Below are positions 34,917 through 45,883 of a stretch of 64,000 nt of DNA, piece after piece. A model generated the notes under the pieces. It did no database searches. It saw only the letters and a program-made list of their open reading frames with translations, and was not told the DNA's origin. Positions within the stretch are counted from its first letter, which is position 1. Every line of letters starts with the position of its first letter. Origin of the DNA: Talpa occidentalis (Eukaryota > Chordata > Mammalia > Eulipotyphla > Talpidae); assembly GCF_014898055.3 (NCBI RefSeq), contig NW_023601433.1, positions 49,037,876 through 49,101,875 on the forward strand, written 5' to 3'. Made by a program: the position numbers and the translations under genes.

Positions 34917-36180
34917 ATATATATCATATAAACTTTTTTCTAATACAATTACAAAAATCTATATTGCATCCTAAATCAAATCATTAAAGTGTCTTTAAAT
35001 GACACTTTAAAAACTCTGAATGTGGATTTCCATTTCAGGCCAAGGTGAGTAACAAAGATCAGATTCACTCACTTGAAACAAAAACTAAGCAAGGTACACA
35101 TATCACTGATTTTTAGATAGTAGACACAGACAACGCAAGACTGCGAGCCCTGAGAGAGGGAACAAATGATGCAGACTCTGTAATTTCTCTGGCAGTTTCC
35201 AGAGGTGTGCTGCAGAGAAGAGGAACTCAGCGCAGCCTCGCAGTCTGGAAAGATGGAACTGGGAGTTCAGGAGATTAAGGGATGGAGTTCACAGGAAAGG
35301 ATCAGTAAGAAGAATGCTGCATAGTAATGGAACTCCCGAGATTTCCAGAGGTCCTCTTTGAGTGTTTACTTGTGCACTAGCAGTTCATATGTGTGTGTGT
35401 GAAGAAACTGCATAAGAATGAGGGAAAGACACCAGAAAATTTAGAGGGAACAATTTTCAAAGCTCATTCAGGCCTGAGAACAGTTTTTCTTCCCACGTGC
35501 CAGAGAGTAGAAAACCTCACAATTTATGATGTATTAGGTAGAGTACGAAAAAGGCATTGCCTCAGGTGTTATCCCACACTGAAGTTACTCTGAACCTGCT
35601 AAAAAGAAAAAATCTTAAAGGCTAACCTCTAAAGAATGAAGTCACTGCTTAGCAATTTAACAACTTACCAGGAAAAAGGTCAAGATTTTTTAAAATGCAA
35701 ACATATCCAGAATCCAACAAGGTATAATTAATAATTTATGGACCCAATTTTAAAAGTATCAGGGAACAGGACTCAAAGGAAGTGAATTTCATACTTTTGG
35801 GATTTTTATGGAAGCTTTATCACATAAGCATGATTAATCATCAACTCCATGCTCAGTCCTTTTCTTTTATCAAGAGAATGGGGTTTGGGGCTGGAAAACA
35901 CCATGCTTCTAATCAAGTTTGGTCTTCCTGGTGGTGACCAGTCCTCAGCCAGGAGCCATCTGGAGCCCAAAGTTTTCCTCTTTAGAACAAAAAACCCTCT
36001 CATATCACCCAGGAAATTCCAGGAGTTGCAGGGTTCCCAAGTCAACAAACAGGGTCAAAGACCAAATATTAGAACAGAAAGATGCTCCTACCGCTGTTAT
36101 CACACAGGAAATTACAAAGGTTTTGTAAACGCTGTATTAGGAGCCAGGGGCAGAGACCAATATATATTTTTCTATTGCCT
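34917..36180. other. Intergenic, unresolved old repeat sequence
   Basis: 35,040-35,760 has phrases seen in old L1/HAL1-type 5' regions (ACATATCCAGAATCCAACAA). 35,790-36,170 on the minus strand looks like a decayed LTR (GTGATAACAGCGGTAGGAGC; CTTCCATAAAAATCCCAAAA). Neither could be assigned to a family. Open frames here are short and unsupported. Confidence 0.45.
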
Positions 36181-36415
36181 CACAACAAGAAAATAATATA
36201 AGATAGCTACAGAATAATATCCCTGTTGAATATTAATACAAATGTCCCCTGAAAATTACTAGCAAGCAGAATTCAACAGCACATTAAAAAGATTACACAC
36301 CACAATCAAGTGGGATTTATTCCTGGAACGCAAAGATGTTTCTATATATAAAAATTAATTAATGTAAGACACCTTATTAATAGAACGATGATGAAAAATT
36401 CACAGGATCATTTTA

Positions 36416-36683
36416 TTTTATTTTATTTTTTAAAGATTTATTTATTTATTTATTTATACAAGCACTGGGTACAGTCAGAAGCGCGGGAGGGTGAGAGAAT
36501 TCACCAGAGCCAGAGCAGGGAACAGAACAGGCAGACTGACAAAATACACTGCTGAGGGAGCAGCGGGCGCCATGCGGGACCCTCCTCCGGTGGCCGGGGA
36601 GCAGCCAGGGATCGAACCGGTGCCGCAGAGGCCGCGGGCAGCTTCGCAACCCGGTGCTCAACCGCTGCGCCACCAGGGAGGCC
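36416..36683 (-). mobile_element. tRNA-derived SINE (GGTTGAGCGC subfamily), minus strand
   Basis: Full length, flanked by a perfect 15-bp duplication CACAGGATCATTTTA at 36401-36415 and 36684-36698. Young-looking and inserted into L1. Confidence 0.94.
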
Positions 36684-36760
36684 CACAGGATCATTTTAAT
36701 TGCTGAGAAAAAGCATGTGACAAAATTCAACACCTTTCATGATAAAAACACTCAACAGAG

Positions 36761-36894
36761 GGGCTCCCCTGGTGGTGCAGCGGTTGAGCGCTGGGCTGTG
36801 AGGCTGCCCGCAGCCTCTGCAGTGCCGGTTCGTTCCCCGGCCACCGGCGAGGGTCCCCCCCCAAAAAAAAAAATTAAAAAATTAAAAAAAAAAA
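36761..36894 (+). mobile_element. Head-only SINE: tRNA-like part plus A-tail
   Basis: Only the first ~100 bases of the SINE (GGGCTCCCCTGGTGGTGCAG ... CACCGGCGAGGGTCC) are present, then a C-run and an A-rich tail. The perfect 11-bp duplication ACTCAACAGAG at 36750-36760 and 36895-36905 shows that the short form itself inserted. The roughly 170-base 3' body and the AATCTTT tail are missing. Confidence 0.92.
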
Positions 36895-37346
36895 ACTCAA
36901 CAGAGTAGAAATAGAAGTAAACTATCTCAACATAATAAAGGACTATACGAAAATTTCAAAACTAACATCACACTTAATGGTGAAAAATGGAAAGCTTTTC
37001 CTCTAAAATTAGCGAAAGAAGAAAGATGCCAGCTTTCACTATTTCTATTCCACATAGCATTGAAAGTCACAATCAAAACAATTAGGCAGGAAAAGGAAAC
37101 AAAAGTTATGAAAGCTGGACAGGAAATAATAAAATTATTCCTGTTCATAGATAACATGATCCTATATGTAGAAAACTGTTAAGATTTTACATACACACAC
37201 ATACCTGCTAGAATAAATGAACTCAGCTAAGTTGCAGGATATAAAATCAACCCACAAAAATAAATTGTGTTTCTTTACATCAACAATGAGCAATCTGAAA
37301 ATGAAATTTTAAAAATCATTCCATTTACAATAGTTTAAAAAATATA

Positions 37347-37645
37347 GGGCCTCTCTGGTGGCACCGGGCTTAAAGTCTCAGTTTTACCAAGCTATCACCA
37401 TCTACTGCAGCACAAATTAGTTGCCCAGCCAGGGAGCTGACCCACACGGCACAGCAGACATATCTTGTCTTGCCCACTTCTCCCCTCAGCAGCGTATTTC
37501 AGTACATCTGCCTTTTCTGCTCCCCACTCTGTCTCTGGTGAATCCTCTCACATCCTCTCATACACACACCCCCCCCATACCTCTGGCCTACACTCCAGTT
37601 CTTGTATGCATACATAAATAAATAAAATAAATCTTTTAAAAAGTA
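37347..37645 (+). mobile_element. tRNA-derived SINE (GGTTAAG subfamily), plus strand
   Basis: Diverged full-length copy: head GGGCCTCTCTGGTGGCACCG, a CA/C-rich expansion at 37561-37576, and tail TACATAAATAAATAAAATAA. It sits inside the L1 fragment. Confidence 0.88.
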
Positions 37646-38418
37646 TAAAAATAATTAAAATATTTATGAATAATTTTATGAAGGAAAGATAAGCTTTTTA
37701 CACTGAAATCTGCAAAACATTGCTGAAAGAAATTAAAGATACCAGTAAATGGGAAAACATCTGATGTTGATGAATTGGAAGAATTAATATTCTGCAGATG
37801 TCAGTACAACTCAAAGAAATCTACACATTAAATGCAATCCCTAGCAAAATCCCAATGGCAACTTTCACAGAAATAGGAAAATCCATTCTAAAATTCATTG
37901 TAAATTTTTCTGAATAGTCTAAACAATCTTTAAAAGAACTATGTTGGAGATTTCACACTTCCTGACTTCAAAATTTACAACATAATTACTGTATTCAAAA
38001 CAGCATGGTACTGCCTTGAAAACAGACATATAGACTAATGGATAAAATACATAATGCAAAAAGAAATCAAATGATGTGGTCATATGATCTTTTACAAGAG
38101 TGCCAAGGATTCTCTATCAGTGAGTAGAGATCAGTCTCTTCAAGAAACTTGTTTTTAAACCATCCACGAAAATGTACTCAACATGTACAAATACCTAAAG
38201 CTTTGTGACAATGGATTTAGCAGTGATTTCTTGGATATGACACAAAAAGCATAGGCAATAAAGTAAGAAGAGATATATTGTACTACACGAAAATTAAAAT
38301 ATTCTCTACATCAAGACACAACACAGTTGAAAGGAAACCTATAGAATGGGAGATAATATTCATAGAATCATTTAGCTTGCATGTCTGATAAGGGATTAAC
38401 ATCAAGAATATATAAACA

Positions 38419-38510
38419 GGGCCTCCCTGGTGGCCTAGGGGTTAAGTCTCAGCGCTATCACTGCTACAGCCTGAGATCCATCCCTGGCCCAGGAGCTGTA
38501 CAACCCATAT
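38419..38510 (+). mobile_element. SINE head fragment, plus strand
   Basis: Begins GGGCCTCCCTGGTGGCCTAG and fades after CCCAGGAGCTGTACAACCCA. It has no tail, so it is a decayed or deleted copy at the end of the L1 fragment. Confidence 0.75.
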
Positions 38511-39624
38511 CTCCATGCAAACACATTTCTTTAATCATTTAAGTTAATAATAATTAAACAATTGTAGACATGACACAAAGTCAGCGGTTCTGAGATTCAT
38601 CTTAATGTAATCAGAGACTAACAAATCTCAAGATCTCTGAGGCTATAGGATGTAAAGTTTGGGTGACAAAATATTCTATGACTCTCCAAGCACTTGCTAT
38701 TGTTTGCTAATTTGGTGACTTCTGTTAATAGTACTGGTACTAGGAGGAAGACACTGGTGCCCCCTTGTGGCAGAATCGGAGGAGTAACAAACCCAGATCT
38801 ACCAGGAAACATGGAAAACAAAAGGGCATGTTAGGTGACATAGCAAAGTGTAAAACTGGGTGCATTTCTGTGCTTCCACTTGTGATATGAAAGCTATAGG
38901 GATGGGGAAGCGGGTATATACTACCTCTAGAAATGTTTCCATGTGCATACAATGCTTCAAAATGTTTTTAAGAAATTAATAGGGACGGCTGTCCTCACTC
39001 AAGGAAAGATCACACAGCAAGTGTTAACTGAAGCTGTGCCAATCACACTTGGGCACCATTTTTCAAAGTCCCTACCAGCAGCAAGGGCATCACCTGAAAT
39101 GCTGATAAAAATGCTTATTCCCAAATATCACCCAAACCCTGGAGAATTGGTAGTTTCTCTGGAAGTGAATGTGTGAAACACATATTCCCCAGATGTTTCT
39201 TGTGACCACTAATGTTTAAGAACTACTTGAATTCAAAGATGTATTAGAAATTCAAGTGGAACAATGATGTAAAAAATAAAAAAATTAATAAAAAAAAAGA
39301 AATTCAAGTGGGTTATTACCATTATATCTCTCACTGAAAGTTTCTCAGGTAATTTGTGATCCAGATGGACCTTGGTTTTGAAAAGGACCTAGAGTGAGGC
39401 AACTGGTGAAATATGAAAATAATCTCTGAAGATGAGTTAATAGTATTGTTTTGATGTGAGTTTCCTTGTTTTTATAATTGTACTATGATTGTATACACGT
39501 AGTAACATTTAGAGAAGTTGGGTAAAAGATCTCTAGAAATTCTTTGTACATTTTTTGCAACTTTTTTACAAGTACAAACTTATTTCAAAAATTTAAGTTA
39601 CAAATTTAAAAAGCTTTAAGTCTC
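38511..39624. other. Intergenic, no gene
   Basis: 39,020-39,230 (TTTTTCAAAGTCCCTACCAG ... CATCACCTGAAATGCTG ... TTTAAGAACTACTTG) looks like an old MER-type DNA transposon with a 'cagtggttctcaaa'-like end. Nothing else is recognised. Confidence 0.45.
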
Positions 39625-39896
39625 GGGGCCTCCCTGGTAGTGCAAGGGGTTAAGTGTCAGCACTGTGAGGCTATCAGCAGCCACTGCAGCACAAGTTCAA
39701 TCCCCGGCCAGGGAGCTAACCCACATGGCCAGCAGACCTCTCCTGTCTTGCCTACTGCTCCCCTCGACAGTGTATTTCTGTACATTTCCCTGTTCTGCTC
39801 CCCACTCTGTCTCCAGTGAATCCTTTCACTCTCCCCAGCACCTCTGGCCCCTACACCCCAGCTCTGTATGCATAAATAAAATAAATCTTAAAAAAA
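39625..39896 (+). mobile_element. tRNA-derived SINE (GGTTAAG subfamily), left unit of a tandem pair
   Basis: Head GGGGCCTCCCTGGTAGTGCA, tail GCATAAATAAAATAAATC. Its left flank AAAAAGCTTTAAGTCTC (39608-39624) recurs not at its own end but after the second SINE (40189-40205). Confidence 0.92.
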
Positions 39897-39906
39897 TAGA
39901 AAAAAA

Positions 39907-40188
39907 AGGCCTCTCTGGTGGTGCAGCAGTTGAGCGCTGGGCTGCAAAGCTGCCAGCAGCCTCTGCAGTGCTGGTTCGATCCCCGGCCACCGGAGAGGGT
40001 CCCACATGGTGCACAGACCTCTCCTGCTGCACCTGCTGCTCCCCTTGGCAGTATATTTCATCAGTCTGCCTGTTCTGTTCCCCGCTCTGGCTCTGGTGAA
40101 TTCTCTCACCCTCCCGTGCTTTTGACTGTGCCCAGTGCTTGTATAAATAAATAAATAAATCTTTAAAAAAATAATAATAAAATTAAAA
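39907..40188 (+). mobile_element. tRNA-derived SINE (GGTTGAGCGC subfamily), right unit of a tandem pair
   Basis: Starts GGCCTCTCTGGTGGTGCAGC ten bases after the A-tail of the left unit, in the same orientation. It ends in TATAAATAAATAAATAAATC plus an A-rich tail. The most likely history is insertion into the A-tail of the older left copy. Confidence 0.92.
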
Positions 40189-40214
40189 AAAAAGCTTTAA
40201 GTCTCCTGTTACTT

Positions 40215-40320
40215 TACATCCCTACTACTTGAAGTATGGCCCATGTACCAGATCCATCAGCAGCACATACGAACTTGTAGAAATGCAGATTCTCATGAAC
40301 TGCCAAGAAGAACTAAAACC
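40215..40320. mobile_element. Old MER-type DNA transposon trace
   Basis: CCTACTACTTGAAGTATGGC ... AGATCCATCAGCAGCACATA ... GAAATGCAGATTCTCATG follows the order of a common mammalian non-autonomous DNA transposon. Similar traces are at 43,820-43,935, 57,560-57,720 and 59,402-59,582. The family name is uncertain. Confidence 0.45.
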
Positions 40321-40543
40321 CAGAATTTGCTGTTTTAGCAAGATTTCAGATAATTCATATATTCATTCAAGATTAATACATAGAAAATTTTACTCATACT
40401 ACCCCATTGACTCTGCCATCAACACTACAATTCAGATGGCATCATCCCCATTTTACTGATGCAGGGACTGACTGTTGGTGGGAACGTAGACTGGTCCAAC
40501 CCCTATGGAATGTGTGTGGAGGCTCATCAAAACACTAAAAATG

Positions 40544-40829
40544 CGGGCCTCCCTGGTGGTGCAAGGGGTTAAGCAACAGCACTGTGAAGCATTCTGCAGC
40601 TACTGCAGCGCGAGTTAGATCCCTGGCCAGGGAGCAACACACATGGCACAGCAGACCTCTCCTGACTTACCCACTGTTCCCCTCAGCAGAGTATTTCAGT
40701 AGACCTGCCTGTTCTGCTCCCCACTCTGTCTCTGGTGAATCCTCTCACCCCCGCACCTCTGGTCTGTACCCCAGTTCTTGTATGCATAAATAAATAAATA
40801 AATCTTTAGGGAAAACAAACAAGCAAAAG
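40544..40829 (+). mobile_element. tRNA-derived SINE (GGTTAAG subfamily) inside L1
   Basis: Full length, with a perfect 13-bp duplication AACACTAAAAATG at 40531-40543 and 40830-40842. After AATCTTT the tail is unusual (AGGGAAAACAAACAAGCAAA) rather than plain A. Confidence 0.94.
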
Positions 40830-41058
40830 AACACTAAAAATGGATCTGCTGTACAATTAGTGGCAATGGATCAACAATTCTACTCCTAAGGATCTACCCA
40901 AAGCACACAAAAGCACTACTTTGAAAAGAAATCTGCACTCCTATGTTTATTGCAGCACTATCTACAATAACCAAGCTATGGAAACAACCCAGATGCCCCA
41001 AAACAGATGAATGTGTCAAGAAGATGTGATATATATGCACAATGGAATGCTAAGTAGC

Positions 41059-41084
41059 AAAAAAAAAAAAAAAAAAAAAAAAAG
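41059..41084 (+). repeat. Poly(A) run of 26
   Basis: Homopolymer within the L1 3' region, likely length-polymorphic and prone to sequencing error. Confidence 0.9.
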
Positions 41085-41723
41085 ACAAACGGATACCATT
41101 TGCAGCAACATGGATGGAGCAGGAAGGGATTAAGTCAGAAGGAAAAAGGTCAATACCATATAGCTTCATTTATATGTGGAGTATAGAAAAACTAAACAAA
41201 AAAAATCAGACAAAGATAAGCCTTGAATGCTGACCATAAATCTGAGGAATCCAGAAGGGCAGAGGGAGGACAGGGGAGGGTGAAAACACGAGGGGAAGCG
41301 CACATTGGACTAAGTCTACCAGAAAGGGGATGTGGTGGAATTGGAACAAAGGGGGGGTGTCCATTGGAGAATTACTGGGACTTTGGTGGTGGGTGTGGTG
41401 AATAACATGTGTTTGTAGAGGCATAGACCTTTACTCCCAAGACATATACTGTTAAGTAAATCAACATCACCTCAATCAATATAACTAACAAAAAAAAAAG
41501 GAAAGAAATGCACAGAAATATAACTTGCCTATTTCCATGAGCAAATAACTCTAAAGGCCAGATTGAACCCATCTGATATTAATTTGATACTATTTCATAT
41601 TTGACACAAAAGCGCATTCTTAGTCAACATGCCTGCAATCTGGTTGCAGATACAAAATTTACTTTATATGTAAGACTAGAACTTAGATTTTATGGATCTA
41701 TTTTCTCGTCTCTTGTGTGAAGA

Positions 41724-42318
41724 TATAACAGGGTGGTCCCCAGGAAAGGGGGAGGTTCCCGGTTCCCTGCCCCACACAAGGGAGGGTGGAGCTGAGCAGG
41801 GAGAGAAGAAGCTGCAGAGGAGACTGAGGAAGGAAGCAGGATGGAGCCAGAAGGAGACCTGGAGGAGGCACATGGAGCCTAGAGACATGTGAAGAAACTG
41901 CACTTGCCTTTTGGTTGTGGACTGGGTGACACAGATGTGGGTGAGACCCGTGGGGAGGTGATAATGGCGGTTTTTGTCTTGATTTTGGTTTTGCTCTTTT
42001 CCCTCCAGACTTGTCTGGTTTTTTCTGACCTTTTCTGTGGGTCCCCACTGGAAGATGCTTTAGGCTTGTGGCAGGCTTTGGGGCCTTGCTCTGGGCCAAT
42101 CCTGCTTGGGTGGACTTTTACCCACGAGGGGACTGGTAACTTTCGGTGCTTGATTTAGAAACTAGATTCTTTGTCTTTCCTGTCTTGTTTCCTAATTGTA
42201 TTAAAGTTCCTTCCCATTAAAGTCTCATATGTTTTGTGTTGATGCGGTGGATGGCAGAACCCATTTAGAATAAGCAGGTTTGCGGGGTTTGGGCTGCCCC
42301 TCTCCCTGCCCTGTAACA
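41724..42318 (+). mobile_element. Solo LTR of a second ERV family, plus strand
   Basis: About 595 bp starting TATAACAGGGTGGTCCCC (probably TGTAACAGGG with one change) and ending CTGCCCTGTAACA. The ends form a short inverted repeat (AACAGGG / CCCTGT). ATTAAA-type poly(A) signals near 42200 and a G-rich U5-like end fit an LTR in plus orientation. Flanks AAGA / AAGG are a possible 4-bp target-site duplication with one mismatch. It does not match the nine-copy LTR family below. No viral coding sequence is attached. Confidence 0.6.
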
Positions 42319-43133
42319 AAGGCAGAAAGCTAAAAGTCACAGTTTTGGTCATAAGTGGCTACTTCCACAGCACCCTGTTATTCCTTGAGGTTGTTATGCT
42401 TAAAGATCCTCATTTGTAGAGACCAATGTTGGGTCTCTTCCAGATCCAGCATCCAGTATGTTAATATCCAATCACCTGTCCAGGCCCCAGTTGGGGTAAG
42501 AAGTCGGTCTCCATTAAGTGCCTTCAGCTAAGACAACCAAGGTTGGTCTTTTGAACATATGAAATAAGTGACATCTCTCATTTATCCTTTTCCCCTTACC
42601 CACGTGTCCTCCTTGTATCTCTGTGCTGCAAGCCTCTCTCCCCAGATTCCAGGATTCCAGGATTCACCTCAGGCCGGTAGGATAAAGCTCATAGGTATGT
42701 GCCTGGGTGGGAAAGACCTGAATCAACAAACCCACCTAACAGTGTTAGCTGAAACAGCTGGCGTTCCAGGCCTGCATGTGCCCAATGTGAAGTATGGAGA
42801 AGTGACACTCAAAGGGTGACAGACACGGCTGCAAACTGGTGAGAGCCTATCGGACCCCTTAGGTCGAATCACAGATGTCTCTTGACTCACAGCCAACCCT
42901 TTGAGGAAACTGCCAAATTATTAAGACTATTGCACAGAGAGGGAACAGGAAAGCAGTTAGAGCCACACCTAGTCCTGACAGAACATCGGGTGGCCACTCA
43001 GAGGTAAATGCGGTGAAAGGTCTGAGCCTCTTGTCAGTTGAGTTTATTCCTCAGAATACTTAGGTGCAAAGGTCGCCTTCCTCTGACCCCTTTTCTTTTC
43101 TTAATCCCTGGGTGTGTGCATGCGTGAGCATGT

Positions 43134-43198
<65 letters not shown>

Positions 43199-43484
43199 CT
43201 TGAGGGAACAAAATGAGAAATTTAGAGAGAAGTCCTTAAAAATCCAGTCAAACCAGGTGATAGCATCAAAAGGTCTAATAATCCACTAGAACAGAGAATG
43301 TCTCTTCTCTCCCTCCCCCACTGCATGGTTATTGGGAAACCTCACATTCTTAGAACCATGGTTCCCAAAGGAGAGTTTGGTATATCAAGTTTTTAACTAT
43401 TTTTTTTTTTTTGAGAATACAGCAATAGTTTTCAAGCTAATTTGCCTAAGAATCATATGGGATAATCTGTGTCTTGGACGGGAC
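42319..43484. other. Intergenic, no gene
   Basis: Nothing recognisable apart from the dinucleotide tract at 43131-43194. Confidence 0.5.
43131..43194 (+). repeat. Compound (TG)n(GA)n microsatellite
   Basis: About 28 bases of TG repeat pass directly into about 36 bases of GA repeat. The strand is purely GA in the second half. Confidence 0.95.
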
Positions 43485-43500
43485 ACAAGAATAAATATTT

Positions 43501-43740
43501 ACACACACACATGGTGTAAAAGAATAAGGGTGTAGGCCAGAGGTGCAGGGAGTAAGAGGATTCACCAGAGACAGAGCAGGGAACAGAACAGGCAGATTGA
43601 CGGAAATATACTCTGAGGGGAGCAGTGGGTGAGACAGGAGAGGTCTGCTGTGCCATGTTGGTAGCTCCCTGGCCAAGAATCGAGCTCAGGCCACAGTGGT
43701 GATAGTGCTGAGACTTAACCCCTAGGCCACCAGGGAGGCC
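43501..43740 (-). mobile_element. tRNA-derived SINE (GGTTAAG subfamily), minus strand, altered tail
   Basis: The inverted head GGCCACCAGGGAGGCC is on the right. The flanks CAAGAATAAATATTT (43486-43500) and CAAGAATAAACATTT (43741-43755) are a 15-bp duplication with one mismatch. The usual A-rich tail complement is replaced by an ACACACACACATGG tract. Confidence 0.9.
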
Positions 43741-43819
43741 CAAGAATAAACATTTTCAATAAGTTTCCTAAGCAATCTGTGAAGGGAGTCTAAAGACCAC
43801 CCCTGAGAAACAGTGCTCT

Positions 43820-43935
43820 CTAGCAGTGCTGCATAAACTTTAATGAGCATTCCTAGGGATTTTGTTAAATTGCAGATTCTGATTTAGCAGGTCTGGGGTG
43901 TGGCTAAAGATCCTTATTTCTAGCAAGCTGTGATA
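43820..43935. mobile_element. Old MER-type DNA transposon trace
   Basis: AATGAGCATTCCTAGGGATT ... AAATTGCAGATTCTGATTTA ... GTCTGGGGTGTGGC resembles the same fossil family as 59,402-59,582. Confidence 0.45.
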
Positions 43936-44573
43936 ATATGCTCATTTTGTCGGTCCAAAACCACTCTCACGGTAGCAAGTCTCCCTCATTTGAAGTCTTA
44001 TTCAGTTGTGCACCTGATTTGAGTGTCTCTAATAATACGTGCTTTGCTGTTTCATGTTTCCTTAGTTGTCAAACTGCAGCTCCATTTAGGAAAGATATGA
44101 GAATAATTTTGTATATTCTTCTCCCTGGTAAGAAATAAATACAATATTGTGTAATTTCTTGAGCTTAGATAAAATCGTGTTAGATAACCAAACCTAACTA
44201 AATCTTGCCAGTCAGCTAAGAATTAGTCTATTTTTGAAAGCCACATAAAATTCAATAGAAAGCCTGCTGGGACCAGGTGTTTTCCGGTCTTTGGAGACAA
44301 AACTGCTAATTCAGTCTCCAGCTGAAAACACTTATTCTTTCTCTCGTGGGAAAAAAGACTTTTAAAGTCAGTGACAGCAGAACTCTTCAGATCTTCTACA
44401 AAGAACTCAAAGTGTTAACCGTTATCTGCTGGACTGTGTGCAGCCCCAAGGTCCTAGCAGAGGGACAGCTGCATGTGGCCATGGGGAGCGGGTGGAGGAA
44501 ATGGCACCTGGCCTAGAATGGTCATGTGGAGTCAGGATTTTAGAAATTTCATAATATTTCCCTATTATGTCCT

Positions 44574-44962
44574 TCTAGAGGCAGGATTGGGTACTGAGCA
44601 GGTTTTTTGATCCAGCAGACTGGGTTAAGGAGGAGTCAGAGTCCTCAGTGGCTTTTGCAGGCTTTTATTTAGATTTACCAGGCACATGGTAGGCAGGGGT
44701 GCTGGGGGGCTGGAAGGCAAGTCTTCACTCTTTCTGGGCTCTCTGGCGTTCTCTCTGCTTCTCTTCTCTTGGCTTCTCCTCTGCTTCTCATTCTGCTTCT
44801 GCCAGCGTCCCCGTGACGCTGCCCTTATAAACTCAGTCTCTCAGCCCAGGTGTAGCCAGTTCAGGTGCCCGCCATCAGGCATGCGTTCAGGACCACAGGG
44901 TTCCCTCATCTATCCTAATGGCCAGAGGGCAGAAAAGCCTGATACTTTTACCTTACCCTGCA
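44574..44962 (-). mobile_element. Solo LTR copy a, minus strand
   Basis: About 390 bp of the nine-copy LTR family. The minus strand runs from TGCAGGGTAAGGTAAAAG to CCTGCCTCTAGA. It has a 5-bp target-site duplication GTCCT at 44569-44573 and 44963-44967. The terminal TG/CA is degraded, so this is one of the older copies. No viral genes adjoin it. Confidence 0.85.
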
Positions 44963-45078
44963 GTCCTTTTTCCTCCAATTTTTAAAATTTTTATGTTTAA
45001 AAAATGTGACAAGCTATACATAACATAAAATTTACCACTATTAAATGTCTAGTTGAATGGCACTAAGCACATCCACAT

Positions 45079-45132
45079 TTTTGTGCAACCTTAACCACTA
45101 TCACTTTTTTGTGCAACCTTAACCACTATCAC
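45079..45132 (+). repeat. 28-bp-period tandem duplication within L1
   Basis: The unit TTTTGTGCAACCTTAACCAC+TATCAC occurs at 45079-45104 and 45107-45132. The L1 consensus has it once, so this is a local duplication. Confidence 0.9.
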
Positions 45133-45482
45133 TTTGCAGAACTTTTTTATCATCCTAAAATGAAATTCTGCACCAATGAAATACTCTCCTGATAATCAAT
45201 GTTCTACTTACTACCTCCATGATTTTGACTATTCTCATTACCTCATATGTCTTAACTCAGGTTGTCAGAACAAAACAGCATAAACTGGGTGGTTTGCACA
45301 ACAGGCATGTACTGTCTTACAGTTCTGGAAGCTGGAAGATGAAGATCAGGATTCCAGTATGGTCCTGGTGAGAGCTTGCCTCATGGCTTACGCCTTCTTA
45401 TTGTGTCACCATATGTGATTGGGGTGGAGAAAGAAGAGAAAGAATTCTCCTGGTGTCCTTTATTATAAGGGCACTAATCTTT

Positions 45483-45779
45483 TTTTTTAAAGAACTGTCC
45501 TTTTTTTTTTAAGATTTATTTATTTATTTGTTTGTTTGTTTATTTGTTTATTTATACAAGCACTGGGTACAGTCAGAAGCACGGGAGGGTGAGAGAATTC
45601 ACCAGAGCCAGAGTAGGGAGCAGAGCAGGCAGAAGGACTGAAGTACCCTGCTGAGGGGAGCAGCGGGCGGCAGGAGAGGTCTGCGCGCCATGTGGGACCC
45701 TCCTCCGGTGGCCGGGGAGCAGCTGGGGATCGAACCGGCGCGGCAGAGGCCGCGGGCAGCTTCGCAACCCAGCGCTCAA
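45483..45779 (-). mobile_element. tRNA-derived SINE (GGTTGAGCGC subfamily), minus strand, 5'-truncated
   Basis: Flanked by GGCACTAATCTT at 45469-45480 (running on into T) and 45783-45794. The last ~25 bases of the head (the GGGCCTCC...GCAGCGG part) are missing at the right junction, so it is a 5'-truncated insertion. It lies inside the MLT1 copy. Confidence 0.9.
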
Positions 45780-45883
45780 AGGGGCACTAATCTTATTGGA
45801 CCAAAATCCTACCCTGATGACTCCATTTAATTACCTTCATAAAGGCACCCTCTCCAAATACGGTCAAACTGGGGTTTGGGAAT

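Larger units (their letters stand above)
36181..38418 (+). mobile_element. L1 ORF2 fragment, plus strand, interrupted by SINEs
   Basis: Continuous decayed L1 ORF2 sequence (GATAGCTACAGAATAATATC; CAAGTGGGATTTATTCCTGG; TTCATAGATAACATGATCCT; ACAGCATGGTACTGCCTTGA) with stops and frameshifts. It hosts a minus SINE (36416-36683), a head-only SINE (36761-36894) and a plus SINE (37347-37645). It ends at the SINE fragment at 38419. Confidence 0.8.
40462..41500 (+). mobile_element. L1 3' end, plus strand, interrupted by a SINE
   Basis: ORF2 C-terminal region and 3'UTR: GACTGTTGGTGGGAACGTAG, TATTGCAGCACTATCTACAA, GGATACCATTTGCAGCAACA, then a G-rich 3'UTR (41260-41400). A poly(A) run of 26 lies at 41059-41084. 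The SINE at 40544-40829 splits it. Confidence 0.82.
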
